Assembly: GCF_008041835.1 (NCBI RefSeq) | Contig: NZ_VRYE01000008.1 | Coordinates: forward strand, 1 to 64,000 | Direction of reading: 5' to 3' | DNA length: 64,000 nt | DNA from: Ectopseudomonas mendocina | Lineage (GTDB): Bacteria; Pseudomonadota; Gammaproteobacteria; Pseudomonadales; Pseudomonadaceae | Notes under the pieces: generated by a model | Told to the model about the DNA's origin: nothing | What the model saw: only the letters and a program-made list of their open reading frames with translations | Database searches by the model: none | Made by a program: the position numbers and the translations under genes | In this document: piece by piece, positions 8,009 to 17,909 of the stretch | Position numbering within the stretch: the stretch's first letter is position 1 | Layout: each line of letters starts with the position of its first letter

Positions 8009-9210
8009 CGCAACAGTTCCAGGGCGTTATCCAGGGCGGCGAAGAAGCGTTGCAGGTCTGCGCCGTTATTGTAGAGGCCGAGCGAAACACGAATCGCGCC
8101 ACTGAGGCCCAGGCTTTTCATCAGCGGCATGGCGCAGTGGTGTCCGGCACGCACGGCGATGCCCTGTTCGCTGAGCAGGTGGGCCAGGTCGGCGTTGTGC
8201 ACAGCTTTGACATGAAAACAGGCCAGCGCCAGTTGTGGTTCGCCGAGCAGACGCACGCCCTTGCGGCTTTGCAGGCCTGCCAGCAATTCGGCATGCAGCG
8301 CTGCTTCATGGCATGCCACTGCGGCCTGATCCAGCCCGCTTAGCCAATCCAGCGCCGCGCCCAGCCCGATAACCGCAGAAACAGCCGGTGTGCCGGCCTC
8401 GAAACCCAGCGGAGCAGGGCGAAAGCGCGCCTCGTGGTAGTCGGCATCGAGCACCATCTCGCCGCCGAATTGCCAGTGCTGCAATTGGTTCAGTGCTTCG
8501 CGGCGGCCATACAGCAGACCGACACCATCCGGGCCGTAGAGCTTGTGCGCTGAGCAGACGTAGAAGTCGCAGCCCAGCGCCTGCAGATCAGGGCGTGCAT
8601 GCACCGCGCCCTGCGCCCCGTCGATCACGCTGATGGTGCCGTGCGCGCGGGCCATGGCCAGCAGCTCGGCGAGCGGCTGCCAGCGGCCGAGGACATTGGA
8701 CAGCTGCGACAGCGCCAGCAGGCGCGTGCGCGGGCCGATCAGGCGGGTGGCGGCATCCAGATCGATGCTGCCGCTGCTATCCAGTGGCACTACCCGCAAC
8801 TCGAGATTGCGCCGTTTGGCCAGTTGCTGCCAGGGCAGCAGGTTGGCGTGGTGCTCCAGCGCACTGATGACGATCTGCTCGCCCGGCTGCAGCAAATGCT
8901 CCAGGCCGTAGGCCAGCAGGTTGAGCGATTCGGTACTGCCACGGGTGAAGATGATCTCTTCGCTGCTGGCTGCATTGAGCCATTGCGCGGCCTTGCTGCG
9001 TGTCGCCTCGAAGGCGCGGGTGGCGCGCTCGCCCGGCAGGTGCTGGGCGCGGTGCACATTGGCTACGCCGCCGCTGAGGTAGCCGAGCAGGGCGTCGAGC
9101 ACCGCCTGCGGTTTCTGCGCAGTGGCGGCGCTGTCCAGATAGGTCTGGCCTTCGGCTTCGAGAGCGAGCATGCCGGGGAAGTCGGCGCGCCAGGGGGAAG
9201 TCAGTGACAT
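8005..9210 (-). CDS. csdA: Cysteine desulfurase CsdA (class V aminotransferase, SufS-like)
   Basis: A 401-residue PLP enzyme converting cysteine to alanine plus enzyme-bound persulfide. The PLP lysine is in CSAHKLYGPDG near residue 227 and the catalytic cysteine in RAGHHCAMP at residue 359, the short-loop arrangement of group II desulfurases (SufS/CsdA). The histidine of the SALEHHANLLPW block is also present. It is the first gene of a two-gene minus-strand operon with csdE. Family knowledge suggests it supplies sulfur for Fe-S repair or for ct6A-linked pathways through TcdA-associated CsdE. Confidence 0.92.
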   Translation of the reverse strand: MSLTSPWRADFPGMLALEAEGQTYLDSAATAQKPQAVLDALLGYLSGGVANVHRAQHLPGERATRAFEATRSKAAQWLNAASSEEIIFTRGSTESLNLLAYGLEHLLQPGEQIVISALEHHANLLPWQQLAKRRNLELRVVPLDSSGSIDLDAATRLIGPRTRLLALSQLSNVLGRWQPLAELLAMARAHGTISVIDGAQGAVHARPDLQALGCDFYVCSAHKLYGPDGVGLLYGRREALNQLQHWQFGGEMVLDADYHEARFRPAPLGFEAGTPAVSAVIGLGAALDWLSGLDQAAVACHEAALHAELLAGLQSRKGVRLLGEPQLALACFHVKAVHNADLAHLLSEQGIAVRAGHHCAMPLMKSLGLSGAIRVSLGLYNNGADLQRFFAALDNALELLR

Positions 9211-9235
9211 GCTGTGTCAGATCCGCGTGGGTTTG

Positions 9236-9271
9236 CCCTCACCCCCGACCCCTCTCCCGGAGGGAGAGGGG
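9236..9271. repeat. Short intergenic hairpin repeat, family D copy 2
   Basis: CCCTCTCCCGGAGGGAGAGGGG is a near-perfect hairpin lying between dapD and csdA. On the minus strand it follows the dapD stop at a distance, so it could contribute to the dapD transcript end or simply separate csdA. Confidence 0.5.
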
Positions 9272-9282
9272 AGGCATGACGA

Positions 9283-10317
9283 TCAATTATGGGCGTGCAG
9301 GGCTTCGTTCAGCTCAATCGCCGACTTGTGGGTCTTGCACTCCACGGCGCCGGTCAGCGAGTTGCGACGGAACAGCAGGTCAGGCTGGCCGGCCAGTTCG
9401 CGCGCCTTGATCACCTTAACCAGGGCACCCTTTTCGTCGAGCAGGTTCACCTTGGTACCGGCGGTGATGTACAGGCCGGCTTCGACGGTGTTGCGGTCGC
9501 CCAGCGGGATGCCGATACCGGCGTTGGCGCCGATCAGGCAGCCTTCGCCGACGCTGATGATGATGTTGCCGCCGCCGGACAGGGTGCCCATGGTCGAGCA
9601 GCCGCCGCCCAGGTCCGAACCCTTGCCGACGAATACGCCAGCGGAAACGCGGCCTTCGATCATGCCCGGGCCTTCGGTGCCGCCGTTGAAGTTGACGAAA
9701 CCTTCGTGCATCACCGTGGTGCCTTCGCCGATATAGGCACCCAGGCGCACGCGGGCGCTGTCGGCGATACGCACGCCGGCCGGCACCACGTAGTCGGTCA
9801 TTTTCGGGAATTTGTCGACGGAGAAGACTTCCAGCAGCTCGCCCTTCAGGCGCGCTTCCAGCTGGCGTTCGGCCAGTTCGCCGAGGTCGACGGCGCCCTG
9901 GCTGGTCCAGGCCACGTTGGGCAGCAGCGGGAAGATGCCGGCCAGGCTCAGACCATGCGGTTTGACCAGGCGGTGCGACAGCAGGTGCAGCTTGAGGTAG
10001 GCCTCGGGGGTGCTGGTCAGGGCGGCATCCTCAGCGAGGAAGGTGGCGACCAGCGGGTTGTGGCTTTCGGCCAGACGGGTCAGCAGCGCGGCTTGCGCGG
10101 CGTCCACGCCTTTCAGGGCTTCGGCCAGGTCACCTGCTTGCGCGGTGGTGAAGGCGATGGCCTGGTTGCCACCCTGATAACCGAGGATTTCGGCGGCCTT
10201 GGCCACCAGTTCGGCGGCAGGGTTGAGCAGCGGTTGGGCGTAGAAGACTTCCAGCCAGTTGCCCTGGCGGTTCTGGGTGCCGACGCCAAAGGCGATGCTG
10301 AAGAGTGAGGTGCTCAT
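9283..10317 (-). CDS. dapD: Tetrahydrodipicolinate N-succinyltransferase
   Basis: A 344-residue enzyme transferring succinyl from succinyl-CoA to tetrahydrodipicolinate, the step before DapC and DapE in the succinylase branch of lysine synthesis. The C-terminal half shows left-handed beta-helix hexapeptide rhythm (RIADSARVRLGAYIGEG, then SVGEGCLIGANAGIGIPLGD). The length equals that of the long Pseudomonas-type DapD, not the 274-residue E. coli form. It is the last gene of the minus-strand map-glnD-dapC block; AAGGAACC sits just before the ATG. Confidence 0.95.
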   Translation of the reverse strand: MSTSLFSIAFGVGTQNRQGNWLEVFYAQPLLNPAAELVAKAAEILGYQGGNQAIAFTTAQAGDLAEALKGVDAAQAALLTRLAESHNPLVATFLAEDAALTSTPEAYLKLHLLSHRLVKPHGLSLAGIFPLLPNVAWTSQGAVDLGELAERQLEARLKGELLEVFSVDKFPKMTDYVVPAGVRIADSARVRLGAYIGEGTTVMHEGFVNFNGGTEGPGMIEGRVSAGVFVGKGSDLGGGCSTMGTLSGGGNIIISVGEGCLIGANAGIGIPLGDRNTVEAGLYITAGTKVNLLDEKGALVKVIKARELAGQPDLLFRRNSLTGAVECKTHKSAIELNEALHAHN

Positions 10318-10353
10318 AACAGGGTTCCTTGCAACGAAATCGGAGGAGAGTGA

Positions 10354-10701
10354 TCAGGCCAGCGCGGCTTGGTAATTGTCCGGTTTGAAGCCGACCAGGG
10401 TCTTGTCGCCCAGGTCGAGCACCGGGCGCTTGATCATCGAGGGTTGGGCCAGCATCAGTTCGATGGCCTTGACCTGGTCGAGATCGGCTTTCTGCGCGTC
10501 TTCCAGCTTGCGGAAGGTGGTGCCGGCGCGGTTCAGGATGGTCTGCCAGCCATGCTCGTTGCACCACTTTTCCAGGGTTGCCCGGTCGATTCCGACGCTC
10601 TTGTAGTCGTGAAAGGCATAGTCGACCTGGTGTTCATCGAGCCAGGTTCTGGCCTTTTTCATGGTGTCACAGGCCTTGATGCCATACAGGACGTAACTCA
10701 T
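10354..10701 (-). CDS. ArsC/Spx-family reductase-like protein (YffB type)
   Basis: A 115-residue thioredoxin-fold protein of the ArsC/Spx/YffB group. The N-terminal MSYVLYGIKACDTMKKA carries a single cysteine at the position of the active-site motif, and a conserved IKRPVLDLG turn lies near residue 90. YffB proteins bind glutathione and lack arsenate resistance function. The ATG at 10701 is preceded by AGAGGAAG. It lies directly upstream of dapD in a minus-strand run, an arrangement recalled from other pseudomonads, though no biochemical link to lysine synthesis is known. Confidence 0.82.
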   Translation of the reverse strand: MSYVLYGIKACDTMKKARTWLDEHQVDYAFHDYKSVGIDRATLEKWCNEHGWQTILNRAGTTFRKLEDAQKADLDQVKAIELMLAQPSMIKRPVLDLGDKTLVGFKPDNYQAALA

Positions 10702-10820
10702 TGATCTTCCTCTGATGAGTGGCGTGCCGGAAGGTCCGGGAAACACAGTGGGCCATTATGCCACGTCGCGTCCAGACGTGGCGGCGGCTGTCGCTGCTAT
10801 GTGTTACAGCATCGGCGTGT

Positions 10821-10878
10821 GCCCGGATGCAATCCGGGACGCCATGAACGGCTATCCCCGGATTGTATCCGGGCTACG
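10821..10878. repeat. Interspersed palindromic repeat, family A copy 3
   Basis: GCCCGGATGCAATCCGGGA pairs with CCCCGGATTGTATCCGGGCTACGG after a spacer. It lies between dapC and the yffB-like gene, so transcription of the minus-strand unit may be attenuated here. Confidence 0.7.
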
Positions 10879-10921
10879 GTGTCGGAAGCTGGTGGCCAAA
10901 GCCTCCAGCTCGGGTTGGGCT

Positions 10922-12118
10922 TCAGGCGCTGCGGATGAAGCGGGCAATGCGCTCTGCGGCTTCGATGCATTCGGCAAGGGGCGCTACCAGCGCCATGCGC
11001 ACGCGGCCGGCGCCCGGATTGACGCCATTGACCTCACGCGACAGGTACGAGCCCGGTACCACGGTCACGTGCTCGGCGGTGAACAGTTCGCGGGTGAAGA
11101 CGGTGTCGTCACCGGGCGTGCGCGCCCACAGGTAAAAGCCGCCGTCTGGGCGTTGCACGTCCATCACCGGGGCGAGGATTTTCAGTACCGCGTCGAATTT
11201 CTCGCGATACAGGTCGCGGTTGGCGCGCACGTGCGCTTCGTCGTTCCAGGCTGCTACGCTGGCCAGCTGGGTTTGTACCGGCATGGCGCAGCCGTGGTAG
11301 GTGCGATAGAGCAGAAAGTGCTTGAGGATCTCGGCGTCGCCGGCGACGAAGCCCGAGCGCAGGCCCGGTAGGTTGGAGCGTTTGGACAGGCTGTGGAACA
11401 CCACGCAGCGCTTGAAGTCGCTGCGGCCCAGCTCGGCGCAGGCGCTGAGCAGGCCCGGTGGCGGGGCGTCTTCATCGAAATACAGCTCGCTGTAGCACTC
11501 GTCGGCGGCGATGACGAAGTCATGCTCATCGGCCAGGGCGATCAGCTTCTTCAGGGTGTCGAGCGGAATAAGCGCGCCGGTGGGGTTGCCTGGCGAGCAG
11601 AGGAAGAGAATCTGGCAGCGCTGCCAGATTTCGCTCGGCACTGCGTCGAAGTCCGGGTTGAAGCCATGGGCTTCCAGGCACGGCAGATAGTGCGGCTCGG
11701 CGCCGGCGAGAAAGGCCGCGCCTTCGTAGATCTGATAGAAGGGGTTAGGGCTGACCACCAGGCCCTTGGCGTTGCGATCCACCACCGCCTGGGTGAAGGC
11801 GAACAGCGCTTCGCGCGTGCCATTGACCGGCAGCACGTGGCGCGCGGCATCCAGCCAGCCGCCGGGTACGCCGAAACGGCGCTCGCACCAGGTGGCGATG
11901 CTCTGGCGCAGCTCTGGCAGGCCGAGCGTGGTCGGGTAGACGGCGAGCTTGTCGAGGTTGGCGGTCAGCGCCTGGCCGACGAAGTCCGGCGAACGATGCT
12001 TGGGTTCGCCGATGGACAGCGCGATCGGACGCTTGTCAGCGGCCGGTTTTACGCTGCCGAGCAGTTCGCGCAGTTTCTCGAAGGGGTAGGGCTGGAGCTG
12101 GTCGAGGGCTGGATTCAT
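10922..12118 (-). CDS. dapC: Succinyldiaminopimelate aminotransferase
   Basis: A 398-residue fold-type I PLP aminotransferase converting N-succinyl-2-amino-6-ketopimelate to N-succinyl-LL-diaminopimelate with glutamate. Seen motifs: the N-terminal SIGEPKH, LCSPGNPTGA near residue 170, AADECYSELYF near 205 and the PLP lysine in HSLSKRSNLPGLRSGF near 240. The C-terminal arginine is in GRVRMAL. It lies 37 bp after glnD on the same strand, and the same pathway's dapD and dapE follow downstream, supporting DapC over a general aspartate aminotransferase. Confidence 0.92.
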   Translation of the reverse strand: MNPALDQLQPYPFEKLRELLGSVKPAADKRPIALSIGEPKHRSPDFVGQALTANLDKLAVYPTTLGLPELRQSIATWCERRFGVPGGWLDAARHVLPVNGTREALFAFTQAVVDRNAKGLVVSPNPFYQIYEGAAFLAGAEPHYLPCLEAHGFNPDFDAVPSEIWQRCQILFLCSPGNPTGALIPLDTLKKLIALADEHDFVIAADECYSELYFDEDAPPPGLLSACAELGRSDFKRCVVFHSLSKRSNLPGLRSGFVAGDAEILKHFLLYRTYHGCAMPVQTQLASVAAWNDEAHVRANRDLYREKFDAVLKILAPVMDVQRPDGGFYLWARTPGDDTVFTRELFTAEHVTVVPGSYLSREVNGVNPGAGRVRMALVAPLAECIEAAERIARFIRSA

Positions 12119-12155
12119 CGTTATCTCGTGTACGTCGGAAAGCGGGGCGGCTCGA

Positions 12156-14855
12156 TCAAATGTTTATCTGCAGACTCTGCGGCTGAATGCTCGGCTCTGA
12201 CAGGCGGCGGACGATGGTTTCCTGCAGGCGCGCGCAGAGCTCGGGGTCCGACAGCGGCTGGTTGTTGGCGTCGGTGATGAAGAACACGTCCTCGACCCGC
12301 TCGCCAAGGGTGGCGATCTTGGCGTTCTGTAGCGACAGGTCGTATTCGAGGAAGATGCGTCCGATCCGCGCCAGCAGGCCGGGGCGGTCCGGTGCGGTCA
12401 GTTCGAGGATGGTCACCGGCCGCTGCGCGTCATTGTGAATGGTCACCTGCGGGGCGAAGGCGAAGTGCTTGAGCTGGCGCGGCACCCGACGCTGGATGAT
12501 GGTCGGGTAGTCGTCCGGGTTCTTCAGGGCTTCGATCAGGCCTTGGCGAATCTGTTTGATACGCGCCGGGTTGTCGCCGATCGAGCCGCCATCGGCATCC
12601 AGCACCACGTAGGTGTCCAGGGTGAACTGGCTGGTGGAGGTGATGATCCGCGCGTCATGAATGTTCAGGTTGAGCTGGCTCATCGCAGCCACGGTCACGG
12701 CGAAGAAGTCATGCTGATCCGGTGCGTAGATGAAGATCTGCGTACCACCCTCGAATTCGCGCTGGGTGGTTTCCTTCACCAGTACCAGCGGGCCGCCATC
12801 GTCCGGGTGCTGGAGAATGGCGTCGGTATGCCAGGCCACGTCGGTGGCCGTGTGGCGCAGGAAGTAGTCGTCGCCCAGTTGGCTCCATAGCTGTTCGGCA
12901 TCGTCCGGGTCGGTGCCGCCGCGTACCAGGGTGTCCAGGGCGGCACTCTGCGTCTGCCGAATCTGCTCTTCGCGATCCAGCGGATTTTCCAGGCCACGAC
13001 GTAGGGCGCGCTTGGTCTCGGTGTAGAGCTGGCGCAGCAGGCTGGCGCGCCAGGAGTTCCACAGGCTGGGGTTGGTGGCGTTGATGTCGGCCACGGTCAG
13101 CACGTAGAGGTAGTCCAGGTGGGTCTGGTCGCCGACGAACTGGGCGAAATCGTGAATCACCTGTGGGTCGGAAAGATCCTTGCGCTGCGCGGTGGTGGAC
13201 ATCACCAGGTGATGCTGCACCAGCCAGACGATCAGTGCGCTGTCCCAGGTCGGCAGATGATGGCGACGTGCAAACGCCTCGGCATCCACCGCGCCGAGTT
13301 CGGAGTGATCGCCACCGCGGCCCTTGCCGATGTCGTGGTAGAGGCCAGCGAGGTAGATCAGCTCCGGTTTGGGCAGCTTGTCGATCAGCTTGCTGGCCAG
13401 CGGGAATTTCTCCGCCAGCTCCGGCCAGCGAAACTTGCGCAGGTGCTTGATCAGGTTGAGCGTGTGCGCATCGACCGTGTAAATGTGGAACAGGTCATGC
13501 TGCATCTGCCCGATGATATGGCCGAACTCCGGCAGGTAGCGGCCGAGAATGCCGTAGCGGTTCATCCGCCGCAGGTTGCGGTGAATGCCCTCCTTACACT
13601 TGAACAGCTCGATGAACAGGCTGGTGTTGCGAATGTCCTTGCGGAACTCGTCGTCGATCAGGTGGCGGCTGTCGCGTAGCAGGCGGATGCTGTCGGCGCG
13701 CACGCCCTTGATTTCGGGGTTCTGCGCCATCAGCACGAACACCTCGATGATGGCGAAGGGCGTACGCTTGAAGACGTTCGGGTGGGTCACTTCGATGTAG
13801 CCGTCACGCATCTGGAAGCGGCTGTTGAGCGGTGTCGCCGGGCCACTCTCGCCAGCGCTCAGGATCACTTCCTCGAAGTGCTGGTTGATCAGGTCCGACA
13901 GCTCGGAAATCCCCATCACCACGCGGTAGTACTTCTGCATGAAGTGCTCGATGCTGCGCTTGCCATCACCGTCCTGATAGCCGAACAGGGCGGCGATCCT
14001 GGCCTGGTAGTCGAACAGCAGGCGGTCTTCGGCGCGGCCGGCGAGCATATGCAGGGCGTAGCGCACCTTCCACAGGAACTCCTGGCTGGAGGAGAGCAGG
14101 GCGTATTCACTTTCCAGCAAAAAGCCCTGGCCGACCAGCGCCTGCAGATTGAGCGTGCCGAACTGGCGGCGGGCGACCCAGAGCACGGTCTGGATGTCAC
14201 GCAGCCCGCCTGGCGAGCCCTTGACGTTGGGTTCGAGGTTGTACTCGGTGTCGTTGTACTTGCCGTGGCGCGCTTTTCGCTCGTCACGCTTGGCCTGATA
14301 GAAGTGCTTGCTCGGCCACATCTGGTCTGTGCTGGTGACCTGCTGCATGCGCTGGCGCAGGTGCTCCGGGCCGGCGATGGTGCGGCTTTCCATCAGGTTG
14401 GTGATCACCGTCAGGTCGGCGCGCGCCTCTTCGGCGCATTCATCGACCGAGCGCACACTCTGGCCGACTTCCAGGCCGATGTCCCAGAGCAGGGTGAGAA
14501 AACCTTCGATGGGCTCGCGGAACATCTCGTGATCATCGCTGCCCAGCAGGATCAGCAGGTCGATGTCCGAGTAGGGGTGCAGTTCGCCGCGGCCGTAGCC
14601 GCCTACGGCGAGCAGGGCGATATCGCCTCCCGCGTTCCAGGTGAAGCGCTTCCAGGCTTCCTGCAGGATCTGATCGACGAACCAGGCGCGATCTTCGACC
14701 AGGCGGCGAATGTCGCGTCCGTCGCGAAAGCGTGAGTCCAGTACCTCATGCGCGTGGCGAATGGCCTTCTTAAATGCGGCGATGGGGCTGGATTTAAGGG
14801 CCAGCTCGGCCTGGAACTGACCACGGTCAAACAGTTCGGGGTCCATCTGCGGCAT
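12156..14855 (-). CDS. glnD: Bifunctional PII uridylyltransferase/uridylyl-removing enzyme
   Basis: An 899-residue nitrogen-status sensor that uridylylates and deuridylylates PII (GlnB/GlnK) according to glutamine. Domains in order: nucleotidyltransferase with [19 protein letters not shown] near residue 80, an HD hydrolase domain with [19 protein letters not shown] near 475, and two C-terminal ACT domains, the second opening [20 protein letters not shown] begin at [12 protein letters not shown], which fits Pseudomonas GlnD and has AAGGA upstream; the open frame continues further but overlaps map. It is flanked by map upstream and dapC downstream on the same strand. Confidence 0.95.
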   Translation of the reverse strand: MPQMDPELFDRGQFQAELALKSSPIAAFKKAIRHAHEVLDSRFRDGRDIRRLVEDRAWFVDQILQEAWKRFTWNAGGDIALLAVGGYGRGELHPYSDIDLLILLGSDDHEMFREPIEGFLTLLWDIGLEVGQSVRSVDECAEEARADLTVITNLMESRTIAGPEHLRQRMQQVTSTDQMWPSKHFYQAKRDERKARHGKYNDTEYNLEPNVKGSPGGLRDIQTVLWVARRQFGTLNLQALVGQGFLLESEYALLSSSQEFLWKVRYALHMLAGRAEDRLLFDYQARIAALFGYQDGDGKRSIEHFMQKYYRVVMGISELSDLINQHFEEVILSAGESGPATPLNSRFQMRDGYIEVTHPNVFKRTPFAIIEVFVLMAQNPEIKGVRADSIRLLRDSRHLIDDEFRKDIRNTSLFIELFKCKEGIHRNLRRMNRYGILGRYLPEFGHIIGQMQHDLFHIYTVDAHTLNLIKHLRKFRWPELAEKFPLASKLIDKLPKPELIYLAGLYHDIGKGRGGDHSELGAVDAEAFARRHHLPTWDSALIVWLVQHHLVMSTTAQRKDLSDPQVIHDFAQFVGDQTHLDYLYVLTVADINATNPSLWNSWRASLLRQLYTETKRALRRGLENPLDREEQIRQTQSAALDTLVRGGTDPDDAEQLWSQLGDDYFLRHTATDVAWHTDAILQHPDDGGPLVLVKETTQREFEGGTQIFIYAPDQHDFFAVTVAAMSQLNLNIHDARIITSTSQFTLDTYVVLDADGGSIGDNPARIKQIRQGLIEALKNPDDYPTIIQRRVPRQLKHFAFAPQVTIHNDAQRPVTILELTAPDRPGLLARIGRIFLEYDLSLQNAKIATLGERVEDVFFITDANNQPLSDPELCARLQETIVRRLSEPSIQPQSLQINI

Positions 14856-14928
14856 GCGGTCGCCTTCCTTATATGAGGTGGAGCGTGCGCTGCGCTGCGC
14901 ACGTTTCAATGCCGTGCACGGATCGCAC

Positions 14929-15711
14929 TCAGGCCGATGTGCGCGGCAGGGTATCGTCGCTGCGCAGGGTGAGGATCTCGTAGCCGTCAGCGGTGACCAG
15001 CACGGTGTGCTCCCACTGTGCGGAAAGCTTGCGGTCCTTGGTGATCGCGGTCCAGCCATCACCCAATAGGCGGGTTTCCGGGCGACCCTGGTTGATCATC
15101 GGTTCGATGGTGAAGGTCATGCCTTCCTTGAGCTCCATGCCGGTGCCGGCCTTGCCGTAGTGCAGCACCTGCGGCTCTTCATGGAACACGGCGCCGATGC
15201 CGTGCCCACAGTATTCGCGCACCACGGAGAAACCGTTCTTCTCGGCATGTTTCTGGATCACCTCGCCAATATCGCCCAAGCGCGTGCCGGGTTTGACCAG
15301 TTCGATACCTTTATACATGCATTCCTGGGTGACCTTGGCCAGGCGCTCGGCCCACTCGGCCACCTTGCCGACCATGAACATCTTGCTGGTGTCGCCGTGG
15401 TAGCCGTCCTTGATCACGGTCACGTCGATGTTCAGCACGTCGCCGTCTTTCAGTGGCTTGTCATTGGGGATGCCGTGGCAGACCACATGGTTGATCGAGG
15501 TGCAGATCGACTTGGGAAAGCCCTTGTAATTAAGCGGGGCAGGAATGGCCTTCTGCACGTTGACGATATAGTCATGGCAGATGCGATCCAGTTCTTCGGT
15601 GGTGACGCCCGGCTTGACGTGTTCGCCGATCATCTCCAGCACTTCGGCGGCCAGGCGGCCGGCCACGCGCATTTTCTCGATTTCTTCGGCGGATTTGATG
15701 GTGACGGTCAT
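14929..15711 (-). CDS. map: Type I methionine aminopeptidase
   Basis: A 260-residue cytosolic metalloprotease removing initiator methionine from nascent proteins. All five metal ligands can be located: the two aspartates in [21 protein letters not shown], the histidine in [14 protein letters not shown], and the glutamates in FTIEPMI and WEHTVLV. It is divergent from rpsB, an arrangement widespread in gammaproteobacteria. It probably heads the minus-strand map-glnD-dapC transcript; the 73-bp gap before glnD shows no terminator. Confidence 0.95.
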   Translation of the reverse strand: MTVTIKSAEEIEKMRVAGRLAAEVLEMIGEHVKPGVTTEELDRICHDYIVNVQKAIPAPLNYKGFPKSICTSINHVVCHGIPNDKPLKDGDVLNIDVTVIKDGYHGDTSKMFMVGKVAEWAERLAKVTQECMYKGIELVKPGTRLGDIGEVIQKHAEKNGFSVVREYCGHGIGAVFHEEPQVLHYGKAGTGMELKEGMTFTIEPMINQGRPETRLLGDGWTAITKDRKLSAQWEHTVLVTADGYEILTLRSDDTLPRTSA

Positions 15712-15855
15712 ATGAAGCTCTCGGGCACGAACGGAAAGGGCGATATCTTAGCAGCTTCGCCGTGCCAGCCCCAAAGGCCAGTGTGAGCGTGACGTTGGTC
15801 TGGCGCGCGATGGTCGTGTTCTTTGCGAGCTTTTGTAGCCTGGGCCGGCTTTGTG

Positions 15856-15864
15856 TGGTATAAA
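15856..15864 (+). promoter_or_regulatory. Extended -10 promoter element of rpsB
   Basis: TATAAA at 15859-15864 is preceded by TGG, an extended -10 form. No well-spaced -35 is visible; TTGTAG lies 20 bases upstream at 15833. It would give an untranslated leader of about 135 bases before rpsB. Confidence 0.5.
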
Positions 15865-15907
15865 ACGCGCCGCTTTACGGGCACTGCGCCCGAAAGCCTA
15901 AACCCAC

Positions 15908-15985
15908 ACACGTATCGACACGGTTTCCTGGGTGCCTTTCGACAAGTTCGAGGGTTGGAAGCTGGGATACGTGGAGGCCTAACCC
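15908..15985 (+). promoter_or_regulatory. rpsB 5' leader, probable S2 autoregulatory element
   Basis: The leader carries CACACACGTATCGACAC, CTGGGTGCC and GGGATACGTGGAGGCCTAACCC in that order. These blocks match my recollection of the conserved rpsB leader of E. coli and other gammaproteobacteria, through which ribosomal protein S2 represses the rpsB-tsf mRNA. CGTATC (15911-15916) can pair with GATACG (15966-15971) to close the structure. This is assigned from motif order and position only. Confidence 0.65.
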
Positions 15986-16004
15986 GACTTATCAAGGAAC
16001 TATC

Positions 16005-16745
16005 ATGTCCCAAGTCACTATGCGCGATATGCTGAAGGCCGGTGTGCACTTCGGCCACCAGACCCGTTACTGGAACCCGAAAATGGGCAAGTACATTTTC
16101 GGCGCGCGCAACAAGATTCACATCATCAACCTGGAAAAAACCCTGCCGATGTTCAACGACGCCCTGTCGTTCGTTGAAAAGCTGGCTGCTGGCAAGAACA
16201 AGATCCTGTTCGTCGGCACCAAGCGTTCCGCTGGCAAGATCGTTCGCGAAGAAGCGGCTCGTTGCGGCTCGCCGTTCGTCGATCATCGCTGGTTGGGCGG
16301 CATGCTGACCAACTTCAAAACCATCCGTGCTTCGATCAAGCGCCTGCGCGAGCTGGAAACCCAGTCCCAGGACGGCACCTTCGCCAAGCTGACCAAGAAA
16401 GAAGCCCTGATGCGTACCCGTGATCTGGAAAAACTGGATCGCAGTCTGGGTGGTATCAAGGACATGGGCGGTCTGCCGGACGCGCTGTTCGTGATCGACG
16501 TTGACCACGAGCGCATTGCTATCACCGAAGCCAACAAGCTGGGTATCCCGGTTATCGGCATCGTCGATACCAACAGCAGCCCGGAAGGCGTTGACTACAT
16601 CATCCCGGGTAACGATGACGCCATCCGCGCCATCCAGCTATACATGGGTGCCATGGCTGACGCCGTGATTCGTGGTCGCAGCAACGCAGGCGGCGCCACC
16701 GAAGAGTTCGTCGAAGAAGTCGCGGCCGAGAGCGCTGCAGGCTAA
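16005..16745 (+). CDS. rpsB: 30S ribosomal protein S2
   Basis: A 246-residue S2 protein opening [27 protein letters not shown], with the S2 signatures [13 protein letters not shown] and [17 protein letters not shown]2 binds late in 30S assembly and is needed for S1 docking. The start has AAGGAA at 15992-15997. Codons are strongly biased to the abundant set, as expected for ribosomal genes. It is followed by tsf after a hairpin that probably adjusts the S2 to EF-Ts ratio. Confidence 0.98.
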   Translation: MSQVTMRDMLKAGVHFGHQTRYWNPKMGKYIFGARNKIHIINLEKTLPMFNDALSFVEKLAAGKNKILFVGTKRSAGKIVREEAARCGSPFVDHRWLGGMLTNFKTIRASIKRLRELETQSQDGTFAKLTKKEALMRTRDLEKLDRSLGGIKDMGGLPDALFVIDVDHERIAITEANKLGIPVIGIVDTNSSPEGVDYIIPGNDDAIRAIQLYMGAMADAVIRGRSNAGGATEEFVEEVAAESAAG

Positions 16746-16784
16746 GCGGTAACGCCAAGCATTTAGCGTTATGCGCTGTGCAAG

Positions 16785-16806
16785 AAGGGGGCTAGGCCCC
16801 CTTTTT
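16785..16806 (+). terminator. Intercistronic rho-independent terminator/attenuator rpsB-tsf
   Basis: AAGGGGGCTAGGCCCCCTTTTT forms a G+C stem with a four-base loop and a T run. Because tsf is normally co-transcribed with rpsB, this likely acts as a partial terminator. Confidence 0.75.
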
Positions 16807-16857
16807 GCCACTCACAGATTTTGATTTGGTTGAAGACCTACCGAGAGGATTTTCAAG

Positions 16858-17721
16858 ATGGCAGAAATTACTGCAGCCCTGGTTAAAGAACTGCGCGAGC
16901 GTACCGGCCAAGGCATGATGGAATGCAAGAAGGCCCTGGTTGCCGCTGGTGGCGACATCGAGAAAGCCATTGATGACATGCGTGCTTCCGGTGCCATCAA
17001 GGCTGCCAAGAAGGCCGGCAACATCGCCGCCGAAGGCTCCATCGCCGTTCGCGTCGAAGGTGGCCGTGGCGTGATCATCGAAGTCAACTCGCAGACCGAC
17101 TTCCTGGCTCTGCAGGACGACTTCAAGGCCTTCGTCAAGGAAAGCCTCGACGAAGCCTTCGAAAAGAACCTGACCGACGCTGCTCCGCTGATCGCTTCCC
17201 GCGAGTCGGCTCGTGAGGCGCTGGTTGCCAAGTGCGGCGAGAACGTCAACATTCGTCGTCTGACCGCTGTTTCCGGTGACACCGTTGGTGCCTACCTGCA
17301 CGGTCACCGCATCGGTGTTCTGGTTGTCCTGAAAGGCGGCAACGACGAGCTGGCCAAGCACGTTGCCATGCACGTTGCCGCTTCCAACCCGGCCGTGGTT
17401 TCCCCGGATCAGGTTTCCGAAGAGCTGGTTGCCAAGGAAAAGGAAATCTTCCTGCAGCTGAACGCCGAAAAAATCGCCGGCAAGCCGGAAAACATCGTCG
17501 AGAACATGGTCAAAGGCCGTATCGCCAAGTTCCTGGCCGAAGCCAGCCTGGTCGAGCAAGCCTTCATCATGGATCCGGAAGTCAAGGTCGGTGACCTGGT
17601 GAAGAAAGCCGGTGCCGAAGTCGTGTCCTTCGTGCGTTACGAAGTGGGCGAAGGCATCGAGAAGGCCGAGACCGACTTCGCTGCCGAAGTGGCTGCCCAG
17701 GTTGCTGCCAGCAAGCAGTAA
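16858..17721 (+). CDS. tsf: Elongation factor Ts
   Basis: A 287-residue nucleotide-exchange factor for EF-Tu. The N-terminal UBA-like domain reads MAEITAALVKELRERTGQ with the conserved MMECKKAL, and the EF-Tu contact TDFLAL lies near residue 80. The C-terminal dimerisation domain ends SFVRYEVGEGIEKAETDFAAEV. GAGGA precedes the ATG. Codon use is highly biased, as in rpsB. The rpsB-tsf-pyrH-frr order is classic. Confidence 0.98.
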   Translation: MAEITAALVKELRERTGQGMMECKKALVAAGGDIEKAIDDMRASGAIKAAKKAGNIAAEGSIAVRVEGGRGVIIEVNSQTDFLALQDDFKAFVKESLDEAFEKNLTDAAPLIASRESAREALVAKCGENVNIRRLTAVSGDTVGAYLHGHRIGVLVVLKGGNDELAKHVAMHVAASNPAVVSPDQVSEELVAKEKEIFLQLNAEKIAGKPENIVENMVKGRIAKFLAEASLVEQAFIMDPEVKVGDLVKKAGAEVVSFVRYEVGEGIEKAETDFAAEVAAQVAASKQ

Positions 17722-17746
17722 TCGGCGGTTAGGTCAGTTGTCCCAG

Positions 17747-17779
17747 AGAGGCTGCCCGCTTGCGCGTGCAGCCTCTTTG
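17747..17779 (+). terminator. Probable terminator after tsf
   Basis: AGAGGCTGC (17747-17755) and GCAGCCTCT (17768-17776) form a nine-base-pair stem with a 12-base loop, followed by only a short T tract. It separates the rpsB-tsf unit from pyrH. Confidence 0.65.
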
Positions 17780-17909
17780 CCGAATAAGGGGCGACAAATG
17801 TACAAGCGGCCGTGCAACCTGCGGTCGTCGGCACGTTCGAAGTGCCGGATAATTGCAGCGCGCACGCGCGTTGCTAAAGAATTTCATATCGCCGCAGGAG
17901 AGACTTGCA

